Shown one piece after another: positions 1-5,585 of a DNA stretch of 8,078 nt; position 1 is the stretch's first letter, and each line of letters starts with the position of its first letter. The position numbers and the translations under genes are program-made. Under the pieces are notes generated by a model. The model saw nothing but the letters and a program-made list of their open reading frames with translations, was not told the DNA's origin and made no database searches. Source of the DNA: Sphingomonas sp. (GTDB lineage: Bacteria > Pseudomonadota > Alphaproteobacteria > Sphingomonadales > Sphingomonadaceae); contig JAICVC010000095.1 of the NCBI GenBank assembly GCA_025935515.1, positions 1-8,078 of the forward strand, given 5' to 3'.

Positions 1-1
1 C

Positions 2-526
2 CTCGGCGGCGCGGGCCTGGCCGAAACGATGCGCTACTGCCGCGAGAAGATTTACCCGCTCGGCCTGCCCAACAGCATGGCCCACGGGATCACCGCATTC
101 GCCGTCATCCTCAAGCTCGTGCTCGGCGCGAAAGGACGGTTCCTGCCGTCGGATTCGCAGCCGCTCAGCGTCTCCATGATGCGGCCGGGCGGCCGGCTCA
201 GCGGGCGTTTCTCGCTGCTTGCGGTGACGACGCTCGAGAAACTGCTGTTGTCGAGCAATTTCACTGGAGGGCGCGGCGGGGCGCTCAAATTGCTCGCGAT
301 CGAGGAGCGGCGGGGGTCGTTGATCGGCGCATTTGCCGCAAGCCTGAGGGGCAAGCTCGGCCGGTCGCAGCTACGCGGCGTGCATTTCGAAGAGACCGAC
401 GAAATCACGATCTCGGGCGAAAGCTCCGACGTGATCCTGGACGGCGAGATGTTCCGCGCCGAGCGCGGCAGCCCGATCAACCTGAGGCCCGCGCAGCCGC
501 TGTCGTTCGTCAAGCTCGCGGCGTGA
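2..526 (+). CDS. Diacylglycerol-kinase-family lipid kinase, C-terminal part (5' truncated by window)
   Basis: The frame is open from the window edge, so the gene begins upstream; about 174 C-terminal residues are visible. The family transfers the ATP gamma-phosphate to a lipid hydroxyl (diacylglycerol, sphingosine or ceramide) at the cytoplasmic membrane. The part seen matches the C-terminal beta-rich domain of YegS/DgkB-type kinases. It starts with a glycine-rich LGGAGLAE stretch and ends with the family's DGE motif in DVILDGEMF, followed by strands rich in I, L and P (SPINLRPAQPLSFVKL). The ATP-binding N-terminal domain with the GGDGT motif is outside the window. The stop is TGA at 524-526, and a repeat arm begins five bases later. 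Without the inserted endonuclease gene, this gene would sit directly upstream of the Tam41-like gene. The substrate cannot be told from the C-terminus. Ceramide kinases of bacterial sphingolipid loci belong to this same family, so ceramide is possible given acp-spt nearby. Confidence 0.8.
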   Translation, partial: LGGAGLAETMRYCREKIYPLGLPNSMAHGITAFAVILKLVLGAKGRFLPSDSQPLSVSMMRPGGRLSGRFSLLAVTTLEKLLLSSNFTGGRGGALKLLAIEERRGSLIGAFAASLRGKLGRSQLRGVHFEETDEITISGESSDVILDGEMFRAERGSPINLRPAQPLSFVKLAA

Positions 527-530
527 AATC

Positions 531-565
531 CCCCTCCCTAAAAGGGAGGGGTCAGGGGTGGGTGC
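531..565 (+). repeat. Left inverted-repeat arm of the DUF559 cassette
   Basis: A perfect 9-bp hairpin, CCCCTCCCT (531-539) pairing with AGGGAGGGG (543-551) around an AAA loop, is followed by TCA and then GGGGTGGGTGC (555-565). The reverse complement of 945-979 matches this arm at 30 of 35 positions, counted by hand. Similarity probably extends a few bases outward (GAAATC here, GAATCC in the reverse complement at the right end). There is no T-run after the hairpin, so it is not a convincing intrinsic terminator for the lipid kinase gene, though it may still stabilise the 3' end of that mRNA. Confidence 0.8.
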
Positions 566-598
566 GCGAAGCGCGCGATGCAGTTAGGTTCCGAACAG

Positions 599-1009
599 AT
601 GAGCCGACGGGTCGAATATGATCGGACACAGCGCGCCCGTGCGCTTCGGAAGAATTCCACCGACCATGAGCGAAAGCTTTGGGGTCTTTTGTCTCGCTTG
701 CGTCCAAAGTTTACACGACAGCTGCCAATCGGGCCATATTATGCCGATTTCGCCTGTAGGCGGACCAAGCTTGTAGTCGAATTGGACGGCGGGCAGCACG
801 CGGGATCCGACCAAGATCGGAGGCGCGATCAGTTCCTTCGAGAGGAGGGCTGGGCCGTTCTTCGTATCTGGAATAATGACCTCGACAACAATCCTGACGG
901 AGTCTTCGAAGCAATCGTGAGGCGAGCCGCCGAGTGCCTCGGTGGCACCCACCCCCAGCCCCTCCCTTCCAGGGAGGGGAGGATTCGGCGGCATCGGTTC
1001 GAATCGTGA
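599..1009 (+). CDS. DUF559 / Vsr-like endonuclease domain protein
   Basis: The protein is about 136 residues and a clear DUF559 member (PD-(D/E)XK-like fold related to very-short-patch-repair endonucleases). Family hallmarks appear in order, numbered from this start: RARALRKNSTDHERKLW (12-28), KFTRQLPIG (37-45) with the basic RQ pair, YYADFAC (47-53) with the acidic D, KLVVELDGGQH (57-67) with the ELDG core, the DQDRRRDQFLREEGW helix, and VLRIWNNDLDNN (87-98). The biological role of DUF559 proteins is not established; DNA cleavage is inferred from the fold. ATG 599 gives an N-terminus of usual family length, with a weak AGG 11 nt upstream. ATG 578 would add seven residues made from repeat-adjacent DNA. 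The last 22 or so residues (GTHPQPLPSREGR and on) are translated from the right repeat arm and its flank, and are not part of the domain. The stop overlaps the next gene's GTG. Confidence 0.85.
   Translation: MSRRVEYDRTQRARALRKNSTDHERKLWGLLSRLRPKFTRQLPIGPYYADFACRRTKLVVELDGGQHAGSDQDRRRDQFLREEGWAVLRIWNNDLDNNPDGVFEAIVRRAAECLGGTHPQPLPSREGRIRRHRFES
945..979 (-). repeat. Right inverted-repeat arm of the DUF559 cassette
   Basis: Read on the minus strand, this is the same element as 531-565: the hairpin CCCCTCCCT / AGGGAGGGG with a GGA loop (plus-strand stem 959-967 and 971-979), a three-base spacer CTG, then GGGGTGGGTGC. Differences from the left arm are confined to the loop and the three-base spacer. 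Unlike the left arm, this one lies inside a reading frame and encodes the C-terminal tail of the endonuclease. The purine-rich AGGGAGGGGAGG at 971-982 could resemble a ribosome binding site, but it is about 23 nt from the GTG at 1006, which is too far for a normal one. Confidence 0.8.
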
Positions 1010-1878
1010 CCGACCTTCGCACCCTCGTCGCCGAGGAATTGAACCTGCCCGTCGATCCGCGGGTGACGGCGATCGCCGGCGCGATTGCGGACAGGCATGA
1101 GGCGGCGGCGCGGGCGGTGCTGTTCTACGGCTCTTGCCTGCGGCAGAAGCAGCTCGACGGGCTGATGCTCGATTTCTACCTGATCGTGTCAGACTATCGC
1201 GCCGCTTATGCCAAACGATGGCTGGCGGCCGCCAACCGGCTGATCCCGCCCAACGTCTTCTATTTCGAGCATGGCGGGCTGGTCGCCAAATATGCGGTGC
1301 TTAGCGAGGCCGATTTCGCGCACGAATGTTCGCCCGAGGCGTGGACGGTGTCCACCGCGGCGCGGTTCGCGCAGCCATCGCGGCTGGTGTGGAACGCGGA
1401 CGAGGCGGCGCGGCAACGCGTCGTCGGCATCGTGAGCCAGGCGGTTCCGACGCTGCTGGGCTGGACGAGTTCAATCGCTGCGGAAAACACGCCGGCGCTC
1501 GACCTGTGGCGGCGCGCCTTCCAGCTGACGTTCGGCGCGGAATTGCGCGCGGAGCGGACCGACCGCTCGGCGCAGATCGTCGACGCCGACCCGGCGCGTT
1601 ACGAGCGCTTCGCCAAAAGCGCGAAGATGCTGATTGACGACCGGCGCGAGAACGGACGGCGCTGGTGGCGCGGCAAGCAGCGACATGGGAAAATCTATTC
1701 GGTCGCCCGGCTTGCCAAAGCGAGCCTGACCTTCGCGGGCGGCGCTGACTATATTGCGTGGAAGATCAACCGCCATGCCGGGACCGACATCCAGCTCACG
1801 CCGTGGCAGCGGCGGCACCCGCTGATCGCCGGGCTCAGCCTCTTGCCCCGCCTGCTGAGGTCAGGCGCGATTCGCTAA
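1006..1878 (+). CDS. Putative Tam41/Mmp37-like phosphatidate cytidylyltransferase (nucleotidyltransferase fold)
   Basis: The protein has 290 residues from GTG 1006. It shows a nucleotidyltransferase-like motif, LFYGSCLR (39-46) followed by MLDFYLIV (54-61) with acidic D56. Further on are KYAVLS (95-100) and AARFAQPSRLVW (118-129). This order and spacing resemble Tam41/Mmp37 proteins (FxYGSG, MxDFxxxV, IKYGV, AGRLHKP), which make CDP-diacylglycerol from phosphatidate and CTP. No signal peptide or membrane segment is evident; the C-terminus is basic and could touch membranes. The next upstream start, ATG 934, would add 24 residues translated from the inverted repeat, so it is rejected. GTG 1006 overlaps the endonuclease stop (GTGA), which allows translational coupling. 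The lipid kinase upstream makes phosphorylated lipids, the class of substrate such an enzyme would activate. The assignment rests on motif memory, not a search; the substrate might be a sphingolipid phosphate. The gene is real; the function is moderately supported. Confidence 0.6.
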   Translation: MTDLRTLVAEELNLPVDPRVTAIAGAIADRHEAAARAVLFYGSCLRQKQLDGLMLDFYLIVSDYRAAYAKRWLAAANRLIPPNVFYFEHGGLVAKYAVLSEADFAHECSPEAWTVSTAARFAQPSRLVWNADEAARQRVVGIVSQAVPTLLGWTSSIAAENTPALDLWRRAFQLTFGAELRAERTDRSAQIVDADPARYERFAKSAKMLIDDRRENGRRWWRGKQRHGKIYSVARLAKASLTFAGGADYIAWKINRHAGTDIQLTPWQRRHPLIAGLSLLPRLLRSGAIR

Positions 1879-1881
1879 CGG

Positions 1882-1943
1882 CCCCTCCACCACAGCGCTG
1901 ACGCGGCGCGGTCTCCCTCCCCATCGCTATGGCGATGGAGAGG
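1882..1943. repeat. Two-stem REP-like element between convergent genes
   Basis: The 69-bp gap between two convergent genes is almost filled by this element. The first stem is imperfect (1889-1898 with 1903-1912, seven of ten pairs). The second is strong (see the hairpin at 1916-1943). The layout CCCCTCCACCA...GGTCTCCCTCCCC matches a short repeat I associate with sphingomonad intergenic DNA. The imperfect first stem suggests a decayed copy. No coding potential is supported here. Confidence 0.5.
1916..1943. terminator. Hairpin, candidate bidirectional terminator
   Basis: CCATCGC (1921-1927) pairs with GCGATGG (1932-1938) around a TATG loop. After one C-A mismatch the stem continues with CCTC (1916-1919) against GAGG (1940-1943), giving 11 pairs of 12. 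It lies just past the Tam41-like stop and just past the histidine kinase stop (TAA at 1948-1950 on the minus strand), where a shared terminator is expected. No T-run follows on either strand, so termination is inferred from position and stem strength alone. Confidence 0.4.
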
Positions 1944-1947
1944 ACCG

Positions 1948-3924
1948 TTAGCGCCTCGCCGCGGAACGGGGCGGTTCGCTGGTTCGGGCGAGCGCCGCGG
2001 CGACCGCGCCCGCCAGTGCGCCGACGGTGAACGGCTTGCGCAGCAGCTCGTAGCCGCGCAGGTCGTCGGTTTCGCCCTCGCCGACATAGCCGGTGACGAA
2101 CAGCACCGCGAATTCGTGGGTGCTGGTTTCCTTCAAATGCTTGATGAGCTCGGGCCCCGACATCTCGGGCATGATCACGTCGGTGATGACGAGATCGAAC
2201 ATCTGGTTGTTGTAGATTTCGATCGCCTCGGCGCCGCTGCCGCACGCAATCGGCTCATAATCGAGGTCCTCGAGCGCGCCGACAGTGGCGGTGCGCACCC
2301 GCGGATCGTCCTCGACCAGCAGGATTCGGGCGCCGGCGACGTGAAGGTCGGCGGTTTCGGTGCGCAGCGCCGCGGGGTGAAGCCGGACGGTCGCCGCGGC
2401 CTCGGTGCGCGGCAGATAGATGGAGACGACAGTGCCTTTGCCGACCTGACTCTCGATCCCGACCTCGCCGCCCGATTCATGGGCGAAGCCGAAAATCTGC
2501 GAAAGGCCGAGGCCGGTGCCCTTGCCGACCGGCTTGGTGGTGAAGAACGGCTCGAACGCCCGCTCGAGCACGTCGCGAGGCATGCCGCAGCCGGTGTCGG
2601 TGACGCTGACCTTGACGTAGTCGCCGGCGCGGACGTCGCCGACCTGGTTCGCGGCGAGCTGCACATTCTCGGTGGCGATCCGCATCTGGCCCTCGCCGTC
2701 CATCGCGTCGCGGGCGTTGACCGCGAGGTTGACGATCGCATTTTCCAGCTGGTGCGGGTCGACGTAGGTCGGCCATGCATCGGGCGCGGTCTCGACCTCG
2801 ATCCGGATGCGCTCGCCAAGCGTGCGGTCGAGGAGGTCGGACATGCCGTGGATGAGCCCGGTGGTGTCGACTCGCTCGGGCAGCAGCGGCTCGGAGCGGG
2901 CGAACGACAGCAGCCGGCGGGTCAGGGCGGCGGCGCGGGTCGCGCCTTCCATCGCGTTGTTGAGGTGCATCATCACCTCCCGGCGCGGGCCGTTGAGGCG
3001 GCGCAGCGCCAAATCGATGCCGCCGACGACGACCGCGAGCATGTTGTTGAAGTCGTGGGCGATGCCGCCGGTCAGCTGGCCGACCGCTTCCATCTTCTGG
3101 ACCTGCCGGAGCTGGGCCTCGGCCGCCTCGCGCTCGGCGGCCTCGGCCTTCAGCGCCTGGTTCGCTTCCCACAGCTCCTGGGTGCGGTCGCGTACGGCAA
3201 GCTCCAGCGCCTCAGCGCGCTCGGCCTCGTTCTCGGCCGCACGGCGCGCCTGGGCGTTCTGGCGCAGCGCCTGGACCGCGACGACGCCGAGGAAGACGGC
3301 GCCGAGGCCGACGATGATTCCAAGCCAGCTCAGATAATTGGTGAACTGGTCGGCCTGCGCGGTGAACAGCTGGCTTTGCTCGATGCGTCCTTTGAGCGCC
3401 GCCCGCTCGCTGACGATGATCTGGTTGAGGGCATCGTCGAGGGCCTGGCCGGTGCCCGACTTCGCCGAGGCGTAGAAGTAGCTGATTCCGGTATCGCCCT
3501 GCTTGTTGAGGGCGGCACGCGCTGCAAGCGCAAGCTCCTCGCCATGCTTCTGGTAAAGTTGCTGGACCTTAGCGACGCGCTGCAGCTGCGCGGGGTTGCC
3601 CCTCTGGAGCGCCTGGAGCTGATTGATCTGGTATCCGGCCAGCTGCCAGGCGCTGGTATAGACGTTGCCGCTGGTCTTTACGTCCTCGTCGAGGGTGAAG
3701 CGCGCGAGCGCTGCGTCGGCGCGCGAGACGTTGGCGCTGACGTTGCGGACGACGAGCGCAACCTCATAAGCGTGCCGCTCGGCGTCCAGGGCCTGTTCGC
3801 GGGCGTCGTTGGCGAACTTGACGAGGAAAACCATGACGACCAGGACGAGGGCCGCAAGCAAGCCGGCCGCCGCGGCACCGCCGCGCCGCCAATCGAAACG
3901 GACCTCCTCCCCATCGCCCACCAT
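1948..3924 (-). CDS. Membrane-bound hybrid sensor histidine kinase with C-terminal receiver
   Basis: The protein has 658 residues from ATG 3924. In order: transmembrane helix ~16-38; a largely helical periplasmic region ~39-197, CHASE3-like in size and character; transmembrane helix ~198-219; a charged coiled-coil linker ~222-280; a HisKA dimerisation helix with the phosphoacceptor in GGIAHDFNNML (H290); an ATPase domain with N-box NAIVNLAVNARDAM, G1 DTGCGMP, F-box FEPFFTTK and G2 GKGTGLGLS; and a receiver domain ~533-648 with acidic VEDD, phosphoacceptor D582 in VITDVIMPEMSG and K630 in LRKPF. All catalytic residues are present, so it should be active. No separate response regulator with an output domain is next to it, so phosphate probably passes through a phosphotransfer protein elsewhere. 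The gene starts 68 bp after spt on the same strand; cotranscription is possible. TTG 3933 is an alternative start. Neither start has a clear Shine-Dalgarno. The signal sensed is unknown. Confidence 0.93.
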   Translation of the reverse strand: MVGDGEEVRFDWRRGGAAAAGLLAALVLVVMVFLVKFANDAREQALDAERHAYEVALVVRNVSANVSRADAALARFTLDEDVKTSGNVYTSAWQLAGYQINQLQALQRGNPAQLQRVAKVQQLYQKHGEELALAARAALNKQGDTGISYFYASAKSGTGQALDDALNQIIVSERAALKGRIEQSQLFTAQADQFTNYLSWLGIIVGLGAVFLGVVAVQALRQNAQARRAAENEAERAEALELAVRDRTQELWEANQALKAEAAEREAAEAQLRQVQKMEAVGQLTGGIAHDFNNMLAVVVGGIDLALRRLNGPRREVMMHLNNAMEGATRAAALTRRLLSFARSEPLLPERVDTTGLIHGMSDLLDRTLGERIRIEVETAPDAWPTYVDPHQLENAIVNLAVNARDAMDGEGQMRIATENVQLAANQVGDVRAGDYVKVSVTDTGCGMPRDVLERAFEPFFTTKPVGKGTGLGLSQIFGFAHESGGEVGIESQVGKGTVVSIYLPRTEAAATVRLHPAALRTETADLHVAGARILLVEDDPRVRTATVGALEDLDYEPIACGSGAEAIEIYNNQMFDLVITDVIMPEMSGPELIKHLKETSTHEFAVLFVTGYVGEGETDDLRGYELLRKPFTVGALAGAVAAALARTSEPPRSAARR

Positions 3925-3992
3925 GCACGGCAATGTAGCCGCGTTAACTTTTTAGCGAAACCCGGTTGTGCGGAGAGTTCCCGCCGGAATCC

Positions 3993-5195
3993 TCAGCTTA
4001 TGCAGCCTGTTGCACGGCCTGCCGCAGCGAACATGCCGAGAATCTCGCCGACCTGGTCCTCCGTGTGGAGCGCGCAAAGCGAGCAGCGCAGGAGCGTCAT
4101 GCCGGCCGGGGTCGCGGGCGGGCGGGCGAGGTTCACGTAGAGGCCCTCGTCGAGCAAGGCCTCCCACATCGCGGCGCCCTTTTCGAGGTCGGGCATGATC
4201 ACCGCGATGATGGCGGATTGCGGCTCGTCGGTGCCGAGCTGGAAACCGAGCTGGCGGAGGCCGGCGTGGAGGCGCTTCGAATTCTCCCACAAATGCGCGC
4301 GCTTGTCGGCGCTGTCCATCAGCTTGCGAATCGAGGTCGCGGCGGTGGCGACCACGCTCGGGGGAAGCGAGGCCGTGAAGACGTACGGGCGGCAGACCAG
4401 GCGCAGGATTTCGAACTTCGGGTGGTTGGAGACGCAGAAGCCGCCGACGGTGCCGACCGACTTCGAAAAGGTGCCGACGATGAAGTCGACGTCACCGATT
4501 ACGCCCTGGGCTTCGGCGACTCCGCGGCCATGCTCGCCGATGAAGCCCATCGAATGGGCTTCGTCGACCAGGACCATGGCGCCATTGGCCTTCGAGACCG
4601 CGACCATCTCCTTGAGCGGCGCGACGTCGCCGAGCATCGAATAGACGCCTTCGAGCACGACCAGCTTGCCGGCGCCCTCGGGGATGCGCTTGAGGCGCTT
4701 TTCGAGCGCCTCGATATCGTTGTGGCGGAAGGGCACGATCTGCGCGTTGCCGAGCGCGCAGCCGTCGTAGATCGACGCATGGCTGTCGATGTCGAGGACG
4801 ATGTAATCCTCTTTCCCGGCAATTGTCGAAATCACGCCGAGGTTCGCCTGGTAGCCGGTCGAAAAGACCATCGCGTGGTCCATGGCGTAGAAGTCCTTGA
4901 GCGCCGCCTCGCACTCCTTGTGGCCCTGATAGGTGCCGTTGAGGACGCGGCTGCCGGTGGTGCCCGAGCCGAAGTCGTCAAGGGCCTGCTTGCCGGCGGC
5001 AACGACATCGGGGTCGAAGGTCATCCCCATGTAATTGTAGGTGCCGAGCAGGATGGTGCGTTTGCCGTTGCAGATCGCGACGGTCGGGCTTTCGACCTTC
5101 TCCATCACCAGGTTGAAGGGGTCGGTGCGTCCGCTGTCGAGCAATCCCTGGCGGAGCGCGATGACGTCGTCGAACTTGGAGAAGAGGTCGGTCAT
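3993..5195 (-). CDS. spt: Serine palmitoyltransferase
   Basis: The protein has 400 residues, a soluble PLP-dependent alpha-oxoamine synthase. It condenses L-serine with a long-chain acyl thioester to give 3-ketosphinganine, the first committed step of sphingolipid synthesis. It resembles the S. paucimobilis enzyme (420 residues) over its whole length with an offset of about 20. By that alignment the key residues are H139 (stacks on PLP, DSHASIYDG), D211 and H214 (VDEAHSMGF), the Schiff-base K245 (GTFSKSVGTVGG) and R358 (LYVNLARPPATPAG, holds the serine carboxylate). The N-terminus is about 20 residues shorter than in S. paucimobilis. ATG 5195 is chosen because the upstream frame has no ATG, GTG or TTG back to the acp stop, and GAGG lies 5 nt ahead. 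T80 stands where S. paucimobilis has N100. It sits downstream of an acyl carrier protein gene, which suggests acyl-ACP as donor. Confidence 0.96.
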   Translation of the reverse strand: MTDLFSKFDDVIALRQGLLDSGRTDPFNLVMEKVESPTVAICNGKRTILLGTYNYMGMTFDPDVVAAGKQALDDFGSGTTGSRVLNGTYQGHKECEAALKDFYAMDHAMVFSTGYQANLGVISTIAGKEDYIVLDIDSHASIYDGCALGNAQIVPFRHNDIEALEKRLKRIPEGAGKLVVLEGVYSMLGDVAPLKEMVAVSKANGAMVLVDEAHSMGFIGEHGRGVAEAQGVIGDVDFIVGTFSKSVGTVGGFCVSNHPKFEILRLVCRPYVFTASLPPSVVATAATSIRKLMDSADKRAHLWENSKRLHAGLRQLGFQLGTDEPQSAIIAVIMPDLEKGAAMWEALLDEGLYVNLARPPATPAGMTLLRCSLCALHTEDQVGEILGMFAAAGRATGCIS

Positions 5196-5200
5196 TCGAA

Positions 5201-5204
5201 CCTC
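5201..5204 (-). promoter_or_regulatory. Ribosome binding site of spt at the edge of a REP
   Basis: On the minus strand GAGG is followed by TTCGA and then ATG (5195), a 5-nt spacing. It supports this start as the only plausible one. The first base of the site (5204) is also the outermost base of the REP doublet, so the REP hairpin folds immediately upstream without covering the site. Confidence 0.6.
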
Positions 5205-5273
5205 GTCACCCCCGCGAAAGCGGGGGCCCAGCCAGGATAAGGAAACCGGGTTCCCGCTTTCGCGGGAATGACG
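5204..5273. repeat. Inverted REP doublet between acp and spt
   Basis: Two 26-bp units in opposite orientation are separated by 18 bp. Unit 1 (5204-5229) is CGTCA, CCCCCGC, GAAA, GCGGGGG, CCC. Unit 2 (5248-5273, minus strand) is CGTCA, TTCCCGC, GAAA, GCGGGAA, CCC. They agree at 22 of 26 positions, and the four differences are compensated so that each keeps a perfect 7-bp stem with a GAAA loop. This is the widespread proteobacterial repeat whose translation reads like VIPAKAG or PAFAGVT. In the acp-spt transcript it can form two hairpins or one long one, and may alter mRNA stability or the ratio of the two proteins. That effect is inference. Confidence 0.85.
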
Positions 5274-5289
5274 AAAGAGGGAGTGTCCC

Positions 5290-5532
5290 TCACGCCTTCA
5301 ATTTCTCCAGCGCGTCGACGAGCTGGCCGACGGTCTCGATCTCCGCCTGCATGTTCATCGAGATGAGGACGTCGAACTCGTCCTCGACGCTGGCGACGAA
5401 GTCGAGCACGGTGAGGCTGTCCCACTCGAGGTCCTGGGCAAAGCGCGTGGCCTCGCTGACCGCGACGCCCTTCTTGTTGAAGGGCCCGATCAGCTCGAGA
5501 GTCTTGGCGAGGGTCTGGGCGCGGTCGGGCAT
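5290..5532 (-). CDS. Acyl carrier protein of the sphingolipid pathway
   Basis: The protein has 80 acidic residues, normal acyl carrier protein size. The 4'-phosphopantetheine attachment serine is S39 in EWDSLTVLDFV, followed by the acidic helix SVEDEFDVLIS and the closing helix ETVGQLVDALEKL. The motif is DSLTVLD, where housekeeping AcpP has DSLDTVE, so this is a specialised carrier. It lies upstream of spt on the same strand with a 94-bp gap, and sphingomonad and Caulobacter spt genes are known to have an ACP partner. It probably carries the fatty acyl chain used by the serine palmitoyltransferase, after loading by an acyl-ACP synthetase encoded elsewhere. ATG 5532 was chosen. TTG 5568 would add 12 residues (LNKGPSTNEPR and the initiator) atypical of the family, without a Shine-Dalgarno. 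No ACP synthase or AcpS-like gene is in the window. Confidence 0.92.
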   Translation of the reverse strand: MPDRAQTLAKTLELIGPFNKKGVAVSEATRFAQDLEWDSLTVLDFVASVEDEFDVLISMNMQAEIETVGQLVDALEKLKA

Positions 5533-5585
5533 GCGGGGCTCGTTAGTGCTGGGCCCCTTGTTAAGCAACGCAATGGGGCGCGATT

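Larger units (their letters stand above)
531..979. mobile_element. Putative repeat-bracketed endonuclease cassette
   Basis: Two 35-nt arms in inverted orientation bracket one gene, the DUF559 endonuclease. Hand-counted G+C is about 57% over 601-900 against about 70% over 1021-1140, which suggests a separate origin. The unit lies between two genes of the same strand and related lipid function, as though inserted into an operon. No clear target-site duplication is visible and the encoded protein is not a known transposase. The evidence for mobility is therefore architecture and composition only. An alternative is that unrelated intergenic repeats arose on both sides of an ordinary acquired gene. 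Confidence 0.4.

Noticed and set aside
531..979. CRISPR or tandem array from repeated CCCTCCC motifs
   Set aside because: There are only two copies, in inverted orientation and 379 bp apart, with a gene between them. No regular spacers.
934..1005. N-terminal extension of the Tam41-like protein from ATG 934
   Set aside because: Residues 1-24 (WHPPPAPPFQGGE and following) are a translation of the inverted repeat inside the endonuclease gene. GTG 1006 is the better start.
3933..3933. TTG start for the histidine kinase
   Set aside because: It adds only three residues and has no Shine-Dalgarno; ATG 3924 is preferred, though the choice is uncertain.
3925..3992. Promoter for the histidine kinase (TTTCGC, 16 nt, CTACAT)
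   Set aside because: The match to a sigma-70 consensus is weak and the -10 would lie only about 8 nt from ATG, implying a nearly leaderless message. Not enough to call.
2116..4140. Long plus-strand open frame (674 codons) antisense to the histidine kinase
   Set aside because: It covers the whole kinase gene on the other strand and its translation is rich in R, G, D, V, L and A with no recognisable domain. Long antisense frames are expected in GC-rich DNA opposite a well-conserved gene.
3966..5240. Plus-strand open frame (424 codons) antisense to spt
   Set aside because: It shadows the strongly supported spt gene, shows no domain, and runs into the REP doublet at its end.
5192..5425. Small minus-strand frame ending in FVIPAKAGTRFPYPG and PAFAGVT
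   Set aside because: This is the familiar spurious translation of a REP doublet joined to an out-of-frame acp region, not a gene.
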